A stretch of DNA of 64,000 nt, taken from Mucilaginibacter achroorhodeus (GTDB taxonomy: Bacteria > Bacteroidota > Bacteroidia > Sphingobacteriales > Sphingobacteriaceae). A program made the position numbers and the translations under genes. Location of the stretch: positions 558,001-622,000 of the forward strand of contig NZ_VOEI01000002.1 of NCBI RefSeq assembly GCF_007846095.1, given 5' to 3'. The notes below the pieces were generated by a model, which saw only the letters and a program-made list of their open reading frames with translations, searched no databases and was not told the DNA's origin. Positions 9,058-18,406 of this stretch are shown in pieces (position 1 is the first letter of the stretch; each line of letters begins with the position of its first letter).

Positions 9058-9216
9058 ATGGGTTTAGGTGCACCAGAGATCATTTTGATCATCATCGCGA
9101 TATTATTACTGTTTGGCGGCAAAAAAATTCCTCAATTGATGCGTGGCCTTGGCCAGGGCATGAAAGAGTTTAAAACTGCCCAGGAAGATACTAAAACAGC
9201 AGTAAAAGAAGACTAA
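9058..9216 (+). CDS. tatA: TatA/E family twin-arginine translocase subunit
   Basis: 52 residues. Short N-terminal membrane helix ([23 protein letters not shown]), the FGxKKxP hinge, then an amphipathic helix ([14 protein letters not shown]) and a charged tail: the complete TatA architecture. It would form the pore-like oligomer that moves folded proteins across the inner membrane. No tatC is present in the window. It is followed at once by a strong terminator. Confidence 0.92.
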   Translation: MGLGAPEIILIIIAILLLFGGKKIPQLMRGLGQGMKEFKTAQEDTKTAVKED

Positions 9217-9219
9217 AAA

Positions 9220-9254
9220 TAAAGGGCTCCCAAATTGGGAGCCCTTTATTTTTT
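9220..9254. terminator. intrinsic terminator
   Basis: AAAGGGCTCCCAA-ATT-GGGAGCCCTTTA stem-loop followed by a T-run, directly after tatA. The A-rich left flank lets it also serve the convergent outer-membrane gene. Confidence 0.88.
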
Positions 9255-9268
9255 ATGAAGGTTTGCTG

Positions 9269-9760
9269 TTAGAAATTATAACCAACACGGAAACCTATTT
9301 GGCTGAAAGTACCGTTCTTAGACCATCCTTCATACCGAACGCCAAGATCAAAACCGCCATCAATGGTGTAGCCGATGCCTGGTGAGTAAGCAAACGCAGT
9401 ACCGCCACCGCTTTCAGTGCTGATAGCAGCGCCTAACTGGCCTTCACCATAAAAACCGGCACCGTTAAAGTAATACTTGATACCAGCTTTCAACGGAACA
9501 TAACCTAATGAACCACCACCGAAAACATCTTTTACTTTAAGTGAACTGTAACCGGCTGAAACTGTGAAGTAAGTTGCCGACGCTATTGGCTGCTCATATT
9601 TCAAGTTACCGCCTAATACCACACTGTAAACATCGCTTGAACTGCCTACCGGAAAGCCGCCATCAAAACCGATGCTAAAATGTCCTGATGAACTTGATTG
9701 TGCTGATGCCGTAAAGGCCGTACCGGCAATAATAGCCAGTACAAAAAATAATTTTTTCAT
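9269..9760 (-). CDS. outer-membrane beta-barrel (porin-like) protein
   Basis: 163 residues from the ATG at 9760, which opens a clean signal peptide (MKKLFFVLAIIAGTAFTASAQ); the longer frame adds a non-signal prefix. The mature part is alternating hydrophobic/polar strands rich in Gly, Ser, Tyr and ends GFRVGYNF, an aromatic terminus of the kind read by the BAM complex. The size suits an eight-strand barrel. Function unknown. The 240 bases upstream hold no gene. Confidence 0.8.
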   Translation of the reverse strand: MKKLFFVLAIIAGTAFTASAQSSSSGHFSIGFDGGFPVGSSSDVYSVVLGGNLKYEQPIASATYFTVSAGYSSLKVKDVFGGGSLGYVPLKAGIKYYFNGAGFYGEGQLGAAISTESGGGTAFAYSPGIGYTIDGGFDLGVRYEGWSKNGTFSQIGFRVGYNF

Positions 9761-10000
9761 AGAGTTTTTTGCTATAAGATTAATGTTGTTTGTGAATAAT
9801 AACCACATAACAAAAAAATAACATCCCGGTTTTAAAAATGTACTGGGCTAAGCGCTATAGCTTAAGGCTTTATGAGATTTAACAGTTGTTATTTGAGCTG
9901 AGCAGCTACGGACAAAACGCAAATATCCTGTACGCTGATCGCTGGTTTTAGTTAACCCCCGCATCCAACGTTCAGGTTTGTAATATTAGATGGATGTTAC

Positions 10001-10708
10001 TTAAGCGTTGGTGAGCTTGATAAAAATGCTTTCGAGCGAAGCGTTAGCATTTTTGTCCCTCAGATTAGCAAGGGTATCATTAGCTACGATATTACCTTTA
10101 TTGATGATGATAACGTTGTTGCAAACAGCTTCAACTTCCTGCATGATATGGGTAGAAAGGATAACCGTTTTTGATCTGCCCAACTCACTGATCAATTGTC
10201 GTATCTCAATGAGCTGATTAGGATCAAGCCCGGATGTTGGCTCGTCGAGTATAAGCACCTGCGGGTCATGCAGGATAGCTTGTGCCAACCCTACTCTCTG
10301 GCGGTAACCTTTAGATAATTGTCCTATCTTTTTATGCTGCTCAGGCCCAAGTCCGGTTTGTTCTATCACTTCTGCTATACGTTTATTAGCATCATGCAAT
10401 TGGTGTATGCCGGCGATAAAGTCCAGCGCCTCCTTAACATACATATCCGTATAAAGCGGGTTGCTCTCAGGCAGGTAGCCGATGCTGCGTTTCACCTCGA
10501 GCGGTTGTTTGATAATGTCGAACCCGTTTACCGTAGCAGTACCATCTGTAGGCGGTATGTAACCGGTAAGCATTTTCATGGTGGTACTTTTGCCGGCACC
10601 ATTAGGGCCTAAAAAACCAAGCACTCCGGTTTTAGCCTCAAAGCTAATGGCGTTAACAGCCTTTTGTACTCCGTAAACTTTACTTAAAGCGGCTACCTGT
10701 ATGCTCAT
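10001..10708 (-). CDS. ABC transporter ATP-binding protein, GldA-like
   Basis: 235 residues. Walker A GPNGAGKST (~35), Q-loop region SIGYLPESNPLYTDM, signature LSKGYRQRVGLAQA, Walker B VLILDEPTSGLDP, and H-loop STHIMQEVEAV. The LPESNPLY segment and overall sequence match GldA, the ATPase of the GldAFG complex tied to gliding motility and secretion in Bacteroidota. GldA proteins I know are about 300 residues; this one lacks roughly 60 residues before the C-terminal LESIFIKLT. No gldF/gldG permease is nearby. A -7 box TAACTTTG lies five bases upstream of the start (10713-10720). Confidence 0.85.
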   Translation of the reverse strand: MSIQVAALSKVYGVQKAVNAISFEAKTGVLGFLGPNGAGKSTTMKMLTGYIPPTDGTATVNGFDIIKQPLEVKRSIGYLPESNPLYTDMYVKEALDFIAGIHQLHDANKRIAEVIEQTGLGPEQHKKIGQLSKGYRQRVGLAQAILHDPQVLILDEPTSGLDPNQLIEIRQLISELGRSKTVILSTHIMQEVEAVCNNVIIINKGNIVANDTLANLRDKNANASLESIFIKLTNA

Positions 10709-10761
10709 GGGGCAAAGTTATTGGATAGATATGAGATTTGGGATAAGAGATTTCAGATTCG

Positions 10762-11349
10762 TTATGGAGTTACAAAGGAAAACTTCTCATCAAACAACTG
10801 CACCTTGTCTTTTTTTGAGTTGGTGCCGCTTAAGGCGAGAGCAATAATTCCTTGTTTGCCATTGGCGTATTTGTAGGTAAACTTAAAGGGAGCGTTGTTA
10901 TCAGGTGTAAGCTTAACACCGGTTATGGTAACTTTTTTTTTATCTGATTTAAGCCAGACCTGTTTGTTTACAAAAGATTTTGCCTTTTCATAATCAGCAG
11001 CGGGTGCGAAGAACGACATGGTACCATCATCTCCGGGTTTAAAATACTGAAAATATATAACACCCCATTCAGCTGTAAACTTAGCGTGCGTATCTTCTAC
11101 AATATTAGCAAGCACCATAACTTTTCCTTCATCTGTGGCAGGAGTAGCCTTCAATTCCTCACCATCTACCCATTTATGGAGGTAAAAATTGTAATTCATC
11201 TTACTGCTATCAGCGGGCAAAAGAACATATTTCTGACCGATGGTCTGCTCTATTTTGCGGGGTGCGTAAAATTTAGTAACTGGTTTTTGCTGGCTGTAGG
11301 CAGTTGAAGAAACAAACAAGCTAAATAATGCTATGAGAACTTTATTCAT
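10762..11349 (-). CDS. secreted hypothetical protein
   Basis: 195 residues from the ATG at 11349, chosen because it starts a signal peptide (MNKVLIALFSLFVSSTAYSQ). The mature protein is Lys-rich with many beta-strand-like stretches (GVIYFQYFKPGDDGTMSFFAPA, FKFTYKYANGKQGIIALAL). I do not recognise a family or catalytic motif. It lies between the GldA-like ATPase (same strand, 53 bases away) and the divergent glyS; no functional link is evident. Confidence 0.65.
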   Translation of the reverse strand: MNKVLIALFSLFVSSTAYSQQKPVTKFYAPRKIEQTIGQKYVLLPADSSKMNYNFYLHKWVDGEELKATPATDEGKVMVLANIVEDTHAKFTAEWGVIYFQYFKPGDDGTMSFFAPAADYEKAKSFVNKQVWLKSDKKKVTITGVKLTPDNNAPFKFTYKYANGKQGIIALALSGTNSKKDKVQLFDEKFSFVTP

Positions 11350-11487
11350 GCCAACAAGATAGTAAAGACTGATAATTGTTGCCATTTTAATTTGCAGACT
11401 TAGTAAGTTGCCGTAGGTATTAATTTATTCAAGGCACTCAGTACTCTTTATTCCGTATTAACACCTTTAATATTAGCCTCTAAAATA

Positions 11488-11495
11488 TATCTTTG
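11488..11495 (+). promoter_or_regulatory. -7 promoter box for glyS
   Basis: TATCTTTG matches TAnnTTTG and ends seven bases before the glyS ATG, so the transcript would be nearly leaderless. Confidence 0.5.
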
Positions 11496-11502
11496 CCACA
11501 TT

Positions 11503-12981
11503 ATGAGTACGCAAACCGACGATCTTTTTAAAAACGTAATATCACACGCTAAGGAATACGGCTTCGTTTTCCAAAGCAGCGAGATCTATGATGGATTAAG
11601 CGCTGTTTACGATTACGGCCAAAATGGTTCTGAACTAAAGAACAACATTAAAACCTACTGGTGGAAAGCCATGGTGCAGATGAACGAGAACATTGTAGGT
11701 ATCGACTCTGCCATTTTTATGCACCCTACCATCTGGAAAGCCAGCGGCCACGTTGATGGCTTCAGCGACCCGATGATTGATAACAAGGACAGCAAAAAAC
11801 GCTATCGCGCGGATCAGTTACTGGAAGACCGCATTGCCCAGTTAGATGAGGAAGGCAAAACCAGCGAAGCCGAAGAATTGCAAATTGAGATGGATAACGC
11901 GCTTAAGGCAGAGAACCTGCCCCGACTGCGCGAACTGATCATCGAACAAAATATAAAATGCCCTGTAAGCGGCACTGCCAACTGGACGGATGTACGCCAG
12001 TTTAACCTGATGTTCAGCACTCAGGTTGGTGCCATTGCTGATGAGTCTGATACCATCTACCTCCGCCCGGAGACGGCCCAGGGTATATTTGTGAACTACC
12101 TGAACGTGCAAAAATCTGGCAGGATGAAAATCCCGTTCGGTATCGCCCAAATTGGTAAGGCTTTCCGTAATGAAGTGATTGCACGCCAATTCATCATCCG
12201 CATGCGCGAGTTTGAGCAAATGGAGATGCAATTCTTTGTTCGCCCGGGCACACAGCGCGAGTGGTTTGATAAATGGAAACAAACCCGTTTAAACTGGCAC
12301 CTTGCATTGGGTACTGCACCGGAGAAATACCGTTACCACGAGCACACAAAACTGGCACATTATGCAGATGCCGCTTTTGATATTGAGTATAACTTTCCGT
12401 TCGGCTTTAAAGAAGTTGAGGGTATCCATAGCCGTACAGATTTTGACTTGAGTCAGCACGAGAAATTCTCACGCAAGAAGATGCAGTATTTTGACCCTGA
12501 GGTTGACCCTGAAACCGGCAAACCTTATGGCAACTATATCCCTTATGTAATTGAGACGTCTATAGGTTTAGACAGGATGTTCCTGCTTACGCTGATAAAC
12601 GCTTACGAAGAGGAAGACCTAAGCACCGAAGAGAAACAGGATAGCCGCACCGTGTTACGCCTGCACCCTGCCCTTGCGCCGGTTAAAGCAGCAATTTTCC
12701 CGCTTACTAAAAAAGACGGTTTGCCGGAGAAAGCTCGTGAGATTATGGACAAACTGAAGCTAAACTTTAACCTGCAATACGAGGAGAAAGATGCTATTGG
12801 TAAACGCTATCGCCGCCAGGATGCTATTGGTACACCTTTCTGTATCACAGTAGATCATCAGTCATTAGAAGATAATACCGTAACCATACGCCACCGTGAT
12901 ACGATGGAGCAGGAACGTGTAAACGCAGATGACCTGGAACGCATTATAGGCGACCTGGTTAGCTGGAAAAATGTTTTGTAA
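11503..12981 (+). CDS. glyS: glycyl-tRNA synthetase (homodimeric type)
   Basis: Class II synthetase charging tRNA-Gly. 492 residues, the single-chain type rather than the alpha2beta2 GlyQ/GlyS type. Visible marks: IYLRPETAQGIF before motif 2, FRNEVIARQFIIRMREFEQMEMQFF (motif 2 and following), GLDRMFL (motif 3) and a C-terminal anticodon-binding domain (from ~385) with RHRDTMEQERV. Monocistronic, ended by a hairpin at 13022. Confidence 0.96.
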   Translation: MSTQTDDLFKNVISHAKEYGFVFQSSEIYDGLSAVYDYGQNGSELKNNIKTYWWKAMVQMNENIVGIDSAIFMHPTIWKASGHVDGFSDPMIDNKDSKKRYRADQLLEDRIAQLDEEGKTSEAEELQIEMDNALKAENLPRLRELIIEQNIKCPVSGTANWTDVRQFNLMFSTQVGAIADESDTIYLRPETAQGIFVNYLNVQKSGRMKIPFGIAQIGKAFRNEVIARQFIIRMREFEQMEMQFFVRPGTQREWFDKWKQTRLNWHLALGTAPEKYRYHEHTKLAHYADAAFDIEYNFPFGFKEVEGIHSRTDFDLSQHEKFSRKKMQYFDPEVDPETGKPYGNYIPYVIETSIGLDRMFLLTLINAYEEEDLSTEEKQDSRTVLRLHPALAPVKAAIFPLTKKDGLPEKAREIMDKLKLNFNLQYEEKDAIGKRYRRQDAIGTPFCITVDHQSLEDNTVTIRHRDTMEQERVNADDLERIIGDLVSWKNVL

Positions 12982-13021
12982 TCCGCAAACATTACAACAA
13001 ACTTTAAGTTAATGATTTCGT

Positions 13022-13047
13022 AAAAGCCTGCTTAGTGCAGGCTTTCA
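13022..13047 (+). terminator. intrinsic terminator after glyS
   Basis: AAAGCCTGC-TTAG-TGCAGGCTTT stem-loop 40 bases after the glyS stop; the T-run after it is weak. Confidence 0.6.
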
Positions 13048-13096
13048 CATTTGCCAGCAAAACATTTGCTATATTTCACCTGACAATATCTGCCGC

Positions 13097-15265
13097 TTGA
13101 AAAATCTTTCACTGTTTATTGTGTTTTGTTTGATAAGCGGGCATTGCTTTGCCGGCAAGCACGACGGTGAAATAGATAGTTTGCGGTTATTATTGCGGCA
13201 GTCCACAAAACCGGCTGGGCTGTCAGATTCTGTTAACATAAATCGTACAATTGAACTGGCCGATGAGTTTTATGAGTCGGCACCTGATAGCAGCACCTTT
13301 TACGCTAAGGTAGCCTTGGCCAAGTCTCAAAAGATCAACTATATTAAAGGGATGGCAGCGGGTAACCGCGTACTTGGCTTGGTAAACTCCTTTAAAGGCA
13401 ATTACAGCGTTGCGAAGCTTAACTATCAACAGTCATTAGCATATTATACGAAAGCTAAAGATGAACTTGGTGTTAGCGACGCATTGATAGGCTTGGGTCG
13501 TGTTGAAGACTTTTTAGGTAATTACGATAGCGCTATAAAATATTATAATCAGTCTCTTGCGATACGCAAAAAACTTAACAACCAGATAAAGATAGCTGAT
13601 AGCTACGCCATGCTGGGCATCACTTACGATAATAAAGGTGACCTCACGAAAGCGCTTGAAAATTACTTTAAATCGTTAAGTATCGATCTTAAACTTGATA
13701 ACCAACTCTCTGCTGCAGATAATTACTGCAACATTGGCGTGGTGATGCAGCATCTGGAACTTTACTCCAAAGCTTTAGAGTACTTTAACAAGGCTAACAA
13801 GCTTTGGCTGCGTTTAAATGATAAACAAGGCATCAGCACGGCCTACCAAAATATTGGTGAGGTGTTGCTGGCGCAGAAGAAATACACGGAGGCTTATCCG
13901 TATTTCGCAAAGGCATCGGCGTTGTACCATGAACTGGGCGACGAAGAAGGTATTGGCCTTATCTACTATAATATTGGCATTTATCACTATTACACCGGTA
14001 AGCCCGATTCTGCAGCTTTTTACCTTAACAAGTCTATTGTAGCATCAAAAAAAAGTGGGATCACCTACAACCTTGCCAACGCTTACATCGGCATGGCACT
14101 GGTGAAAAACCTGGAGAAGAATTTCGCTGATGCTTACAAATATTCCTTGCTTGCCAAACAAAGTGCTGACAAAATTAAAAGCCTTAACCTGCGCGCCGAT
14201 GCTACCCTCCAGCTAAGCAACGCCTTAGCAGGCCTAAATAGATTTAAAGAAGCCTATGAGACGCATAGCAGTTACCTGATGATGCGCGATAGTCTTAAAA
14301 ACGATGAAAGTGTGCAAAAGCTTGCCTCTTATAACCAGGCCATGCAATTTGAGGACAGTCAGCGTAAGATGGCACGTAAAGAAGCGATGCTGATAGATAA
14401 ACTTTCGCAGCAGCAGCGCACCAATATTATCTATGGTATCATCATCGTGGTGATGACAACCGTGCTTGTGTTCTATTACAATGCCAAGCGCAAACAACTC
14501 AAAGCCAATGCGCTTTTAGCGGAGAAAAACAAAGAGGTACTTGAGCAGGCAGATAAACTGAATGATCTGAATCATCTTAAAGATAGGCTGATAGCTATAT
14601 TGGCGCATGACCTGCGAGCGCCTTTAAGCACCTTACGATCAGCGTTTTCCTTACTCATCTCCAAAGATGTAAGTGATGAAGAATTTGTGCAGATGGTGCC
14701 GGTTGTTTTTAAAAAACTGGAGCACACGTCAGACTTTTTAGATACGCTGCTATTCTGGATAAACAGCCAGGTTGATGATATTAACGAAACTATTAGGAGT
14801 TTCTGCCTTTGCGAAGTGATTAAAGAAGAGCTTGAGCTACTGGATGATCAGTTCAGGAAAAAGAACATCACTTATTTAAATGCAGTAGATAAAGGTCATG
14901 TGGTGTTAGCAGATCCAAAATCTATCCGTATAGTTGTGCATAACCTGCTTACTAACGCCATCAAGTTCTCTCATCCCGATAGCGCTATAGAGATCAACGC
15001 CAAGCAGGTTCCTGATTGTATTGAGCTAATTATCAAGGACCACGGTGTTGGCATGAGTACCGAGCAGCTGAACAGACTTTTTGCCGGCAAGGTAAGCAGC
15101 CAGGCAGGCACCCTAAACGAAGTTGGCACCGGCATGGGGCTCATATTCTGTAAAGACCTGGTAGAAAAATATCGCGGATCTATAAAAGCCACCAGCATTG
15201 CCGGCCAGGGCAGTGAGTTTAGCTTTACATTACCTAAAGACAACGAGATAAAGCTACAAGCCTAA
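13097..15265 (+). CDS. TPR-containing sensor histidine kinase
   Basis: 722 residues. Signal peptide (ends HCFAG), about eight TPR-like repeats in the periplasmic part (~60-400; e.g. NYDSAIKYYNQSLAI, DLTKALENYFKSL), one membrane helix (~443-462), a coiled linker, HisKA domain with phospho-His ~503 (AILAHDLRAPLS), then HATPase with N-box HNLLTNAIKF (~614), DHGVGMS and GTGMGL. No receiver domain and no adjacent response regulator, so its partner is elsewhere. The start appears to be TTG at 13097, the only initiator ahead of the signal peptide. Its end overlaps the convergent yqgE by four bases. Confidence 0.9.
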   Translation: MKNLSLFIVFCLISGHCFAGKHDGEIDSLRLLLRQSTKPAGLSDSVNINRTIELADEFYESAPDSSTFYAKVALAKSQKINYIKGMAAGNRVLGLVNSFKGNYSVAKLNYQQSLAYYTKAKDELGVSDALIGLGRVEDFLGNYDSAIKYYNQSLAIRKKLNNQIKIADSYAMLGITYDNKGDLTKALENYFKSLSIDLKLDNQLSAADNYCNIGVVMQHLELYSKALEYFNKANKLWLRLNDKQGISTAYQNIGEVLLAQKKYTEAYPYFAKASALYHELGDEEGIGLIYYNIGIYHYYTGKPDSAAFYLNKSIVASKKSGITYNLANAYIGMALVKNLEKNFADAYKYSLLAKQSADKIKSLNLRADATLQLSNALAGLNRFKEAYETHSSYLMMRDSLKNDESVQKLASYNQAMQFEDSQRKMARKEAMLIDKLSQQQRTNIIYGIIIVVMTTVLVFYYNAKRKQLKANALLAEKNKEVLEQADKLNDLNHLKDRLIAILAHDLRAPLSTLRSAFSLLISKDVSDEEFVQMVPVVFKKLEHTSDFLDTLLFWINSQVDDINETIRSFCLCEVIKEELELLDDQFRKKNITYLNAVDKGHVVLADPKSIRIVVHNLLTNAIKFSHPDSAIEINAKQVPDCIELIIKDHGVGMSTEQLNRLFAGKVSSQAGTLNEVGTGMGLIFCKDLVEKYRGSIKATSIAGQGSEFSFTLPKDNEIKLQA

Positions 15266-15825
15266 TTCAACGTTGGGTTCTCCGGGAAATTAGCGATGTG
15301 TGCATAACGCTGGCCAAGGCCTATAACCACCTCCCGCCAAAGGTTTTGTTCGTTGTTACTAAATACGTTATCCACCTCAAAGTTGTCGGTAACTATCCAT
15401 GAATCTTCGCGGAGCTCCTGGTCTAACTGATCGGGGGTCCAGCCGCTATAGCCGGTGAAAAATTTGATCTCGTCTTCAGTTAGCTGGTAATTGGTTATCA
15501 GTTCCTTTATCTGTTCAAAATCTCCACCCCAGTAGATCCCGCTGGCTATTTCAATACCATTTTCAATTTTCTCAGGTACGCGATGTATGTAGTGCAATGT
15601 GTTTGCCGCTACAGGCCCGCCGGCGTAAACAGGTATTTCGGAATAAGACAGATCAGGCAGTATATCGCCCAGCATATATTCCGTTTGGTGGTTAAGTACA
15701 AAACCCATTGCACCGCCCTCAGAATATTCCGTAAGCACAATAACCGACCGCTTAAAATTAGGGTCGGCCATAAAAGGTTCAGATATCAGTAAACGGCCTG
15801 CAGCAGGTGCAATAGTACTTAGCAT
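15262..15825 (-). CDS. YqgE/AlgH family protein (UPF0301)
   Basis: 187 residues. AAGRLLISEPFMADPNFKRSVIVLTEYSEGGAMGFVLN is the conserved N-terminal block, followed by VYAGGPVAANTLHYIHR and GYSGWTPDQLDQEL, all typical. The family is widespread but its biochemical role is not settled; AlgH was named in Pseudomonas for an effect on alginate. A -7 box TACATTTG (15852-15859) fits its promoter. Its stop overlaps the end of the histidine kinase gene. Confidence 0.92.
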   Translation of the reverse strand: MLSTIAPAAGRLLISEPFMADPNFKRSVIVLTEYSEGGAMGFVLNHQTEYMLGDILPDLSYSEIPVYAGGPVAANTLHYIHRVPEKIENGIEIASGIYWGGDFEQIKELITNYQLTEDEIKFFTGYSGWTPDQLDQELREDSWIVTDNFEVDNVFSNNEQNLWREVVIGLGQRYAHIANFPENPTLN

Positions 15826-15930
15826 AAGGTTAACATTTTATAAATTAACGCCAAATGTAAAAATATGTTCATTACCGGTTAAAAAGCAACGGTTGCTTAA
15901 CATACGGCTCAATTAATTTGTAAGTTTGCA

Positions 15931-16581
15931 ATGATGGAGCAAAAAGATATAGAAAATTTAAGGCAGGATTACGCAGCCGCTTCGCTTAGCGAAAAAGATG
16001 TAGATGCCAACCCGGTAAGGCAGTTTGATAAGTGGTTTAACGAGGCTATAAACGCTAAAGTTTACGAACCAAACGCCATGACACTGGCTACCGCCACACC
16101 GGATGGCCGCCCATCTGCAAGAGTAGTGTTGTTAAAAGGCTTTAGCGATGACGGGTTTAAATTTTACACAAACTACTTAAGCCGCAAAGGCCGCGAGTTG
16201 GCTAAAAATCCAAACGCTGCCTTGGTATTTCTTTGGGGCGATATGGAGCGCCAGATACGCATTGAGGGCACCATCGAAAAACTGGATAAGTGGTATTCAG
16301 AAAAATATTTTCACTCGCGCCCCAAAAAGAGCCAGATAGGTGCTGTTGCCTCGCCGCAAAGCCAGGAAATAGATGGCCGCGAGCAACTTGAGGCCCGCAT
16401 GCAGGAATTGGAAGCACAATATGCAGACAGTGAAGTACCAAAACCTGCTCATTGGGGTGGTTATATTTTAAAACCGCGAATGATAGAGTTTTGGCAGGGA
16501 CGCCGCAGCCGACTGCACGATAGGATAGTTTATAAAAAAACAGATAATAAAAACTGGAAAATAGTACGCCTGGCTCCATGA
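15931..16581 (+). CDS. pdxH: pyridoxamine 5'-phosphate oxidase
   Basis: FMN enzyme that makes pyridoxal 5'-phosphate from PNP or PMP. 216 residues. [20 protein letters not shown] and [19 protein letters not shown] bind FMN; the C-terminus [15 protein letters not shown]...WKIVRLAP is the PdxH hallmark. A -7 box TAAGTTTG (15921-15928) ends two bases before the first of two tandem ATG codons. It shares an ATGA overlap with nuoCD, so the two are co-translated. Confidence 0.95.
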   Translation: MMEQKDIENLRQDYAAASLSEKDVDANPVRQFDKWFNEAINAKVYEPNAMTLATATPDGRPSARVVLLKGFSDDGFKFYTNYLSRKGRELAKNPNAALVFLWGDMERQIRIEGTIEKLDKWYSEKYFHSRPKKSQIGAVASPQSQEIDGREQLEARMQELEAQYADSEVPKPAHWGGYILKPRMIEFWQGRRSRLHDRIVYKKTDNKNWKIVRLAP

Positions 16582-18326
16582 GTTTTGATGATATTAAAGA
16601 CCTGTTGACAGCCAAATTTGGCAACGAAGTAATTGTTGGCGAAGAGCGTACAGGCCTGCAGCCTGCCCTGCTTATACAGCCTAACCGCATTGCCGACGTT
16701 TGCCTGGAGCTGCGCGACAATCCTAAAACCTACTTTGATCTGCTTAATTGTTTAAGCGGCGTAGATTACGGTGTTGCAGCCAACCGTTTTGGCGTTGTTT
16801 ATCAGCTTACATCTATTCCATACAACCTGCACATTAACCTCAAAGTAAGTGTAGAGAACGACAGGAACGAATATCAGTTACCCACCTTTCCTACCCTTTC
16901 GCATGTTTACGCTACGGCCGACTGGCACGAACGTGAGGCATACGACCTGGTAGGTATTTTTTTTGAGGGACATCCCGATCTGAGGCGCATTTTGTTACCT
17001 GATGATTGGGAAGGCTACCCTTTGCGTAAGGATTACGTAGCTACCGAATACTACAAGGGCATTCCAATAGAATACCCGGTACAGGCAAAGGATACTGTAG
17101 AAAAGGTAAGCTATAAAGTTGCTGAAGATAAAAATCCTAAATACCAGGAAGCTCTAAAACGCTATGAGCAAAAAATAGTCGATGCTTCGGTTGAGGACAT
17201 GATCCTGAACATGGGTCCGCAGCACCCATCTACACACGGTGTTTTGCGTTTGGAGTTGATAACCGATGGGGAGATTGTAAAAGAGGTTATCCCGCATGTG
17301 GGTTACCTGCACCGTTGCTTTGAAAAACATGCAGAATCGCTCACCTACCAGCAAACCATCCCTTTTACCGACAGGATGGATTACCTGGCATCTATGAACA
17401 ATGCCCATGCCTGGGTAATGGGTGCCGAACGCATGCTGGGTATAGATAAAGATATCCCGAAACGCATAGAATACATCCGCGTGCTGGTTTGCGAATTGAA
17501 CCGTATTGCATCACATTTGATAGCCATAGGCACCTACGGTATCGATATAGGCGCATTTACGCCTTTCCTGTGGTGTTTCCGCGACAGGGAACACATAATG
17601 GGGATGCTGGAATGGGCTTCGGGCTCACGAATGCTGTATAATTACATTTGGGTTGGCGGTTTATTTTACGACCTGCCGGTAGGCTTTGAGGAGCGTTGCC
17701 GCGAGTTTGTAGATTATTTTAAGCCCAAAATGGTTGAGTTGAACCAACTGTTAACCGATAACCAGATATTCATTAGCCGTACCGCCAACGTAGGGATACT
17801 ACCGCTTGATGTCGCCATAAACTATGGCTGCACAGGCCCTGTTTTACGAGGATCGGGCTTGCGGTATGATCTGCGCCGCGTAGATGGATATTCGGTTTAT
17901 CCTGAGCTTGATTTTGAAGTACCGATAGGTACCGGCAAAATGGGCACCACAGGCGATTGCTGGGACCGCTACAAGGTGCGTGTTGACGAGATAGACCAGT
18001 CGCTGAGAATTATTGAACAATGCCTGGACAGATTACAAAAAGAGCTTAAGCGCACGCCGGATTTTGACCCGCGGGCAAAACTGCCCCGCAAACTTACCCC
18101 TAAAGCGCAGGACTTTTATTTGCGTGCTGAAGGTGCAAAAGGCGAATTAGGTTTTTATTTTATCCACGATAACGAACGCTCTGAAATACCTTTTCGCGTT
18201 AAAGCCCGCGGACCAAGCTATAACAACTTATCAGTTGTGCCGGTTATAAGCAAAAATGTAATGATAGCAGACGTAATTGCCATCATCGGTTCTATAGATT
18301 TTGTGTTAGGAGAAGTAGATAGATAA
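16578..18326 (+). CDS. nuoCD: fused NADH-quinone oxidoreductase subunits C and D
   Basis: 582 residues. Residues ~1-170 are NuoC (30-kDa subunit; [24 protein letters not shown] and GYPLRKDYV). Residues ~205-582 are NuoD (49-kDa, quinone-binding; [71 protein letters not shown]). It belongs to the peripheral arm of complex I. The fusion is known in other bacteria, but no other nuo gene is in the window and it follows pdxH with an ATGA overlap, so it looks detached from the main operon. Confidence 0.95.
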   Translation: MSFDDIKDLLTAKFGNEVIVGEERTGLQPALLIQPNRIADVCLELRDNPKTYFDLLNCLSGVDYGVAANRFGVVYQLTSIPYNLHINLKVSVENDRNEYQLPTFPTLSHVYATADWHEREAYDLVGIFFEGHPDLRRILLPDDWEGYPLRKDYVATEYYKGIPIEYPVQAKDTVEKVSYKVAEDKNPKYQEALKRYEQKIVDASVEDMILNMGPQHPSTHGVLRLELITDGEIVKEVIPHVGYLHRCFEKHAESLTYQQTIPFTDRMDYLASMNNAHAWVMGAERMLGIDKDIPKRIEYIRVLVCELNRIASHLIAIGTYGIDIGAFTPFLWCFRDREHIMGMLEWASGSRMLYNYIWVGGLFYDLPVGFEERCREFVDYFKPKMVELNQLLTDNQIFISRTANVGILPLDVAINYGCTGPVLRGSGLRYDLRRVDGYSVYPELDFEVPIGTGKMGTTGDCWDRYKVRVDEIDQSLRIIEQCLDRLQKELKRTPDFDPRAKLPRKLTPKAQDFYLRAEGAKGELGFYFIHDNERSEIPFRVKARGPSYNNLSVVPVISKNVMIADVIAIIGSIDFVLGEVDR

Positions 18327-18348
18327 CACCAAACATGCTCGTAAATAA

Positions 18349-18387
18349 AAAACGCCTGATAGTATCGTTAATATTATCAGGCGTTTA
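18349..18387. terminator. terminator between nuoCD and mqnC
   Basis: AAACGCCTGATA ... TATCAGGCGTTT inverted repeat, 12-bp arms, with an A-run on the left and T-rich right side; placed between convergent genes. Confidence 0.8.
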
Positions 18388-18406
18388 AGCTTTTTATAAG
18401 TGCAGG

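Noticed and set aside
17300..17320. GGGTTAC match inside nuoCD
   Set aside because: It is in coding sequence and lacks TATTAA at the right distance, so it is a chance match.
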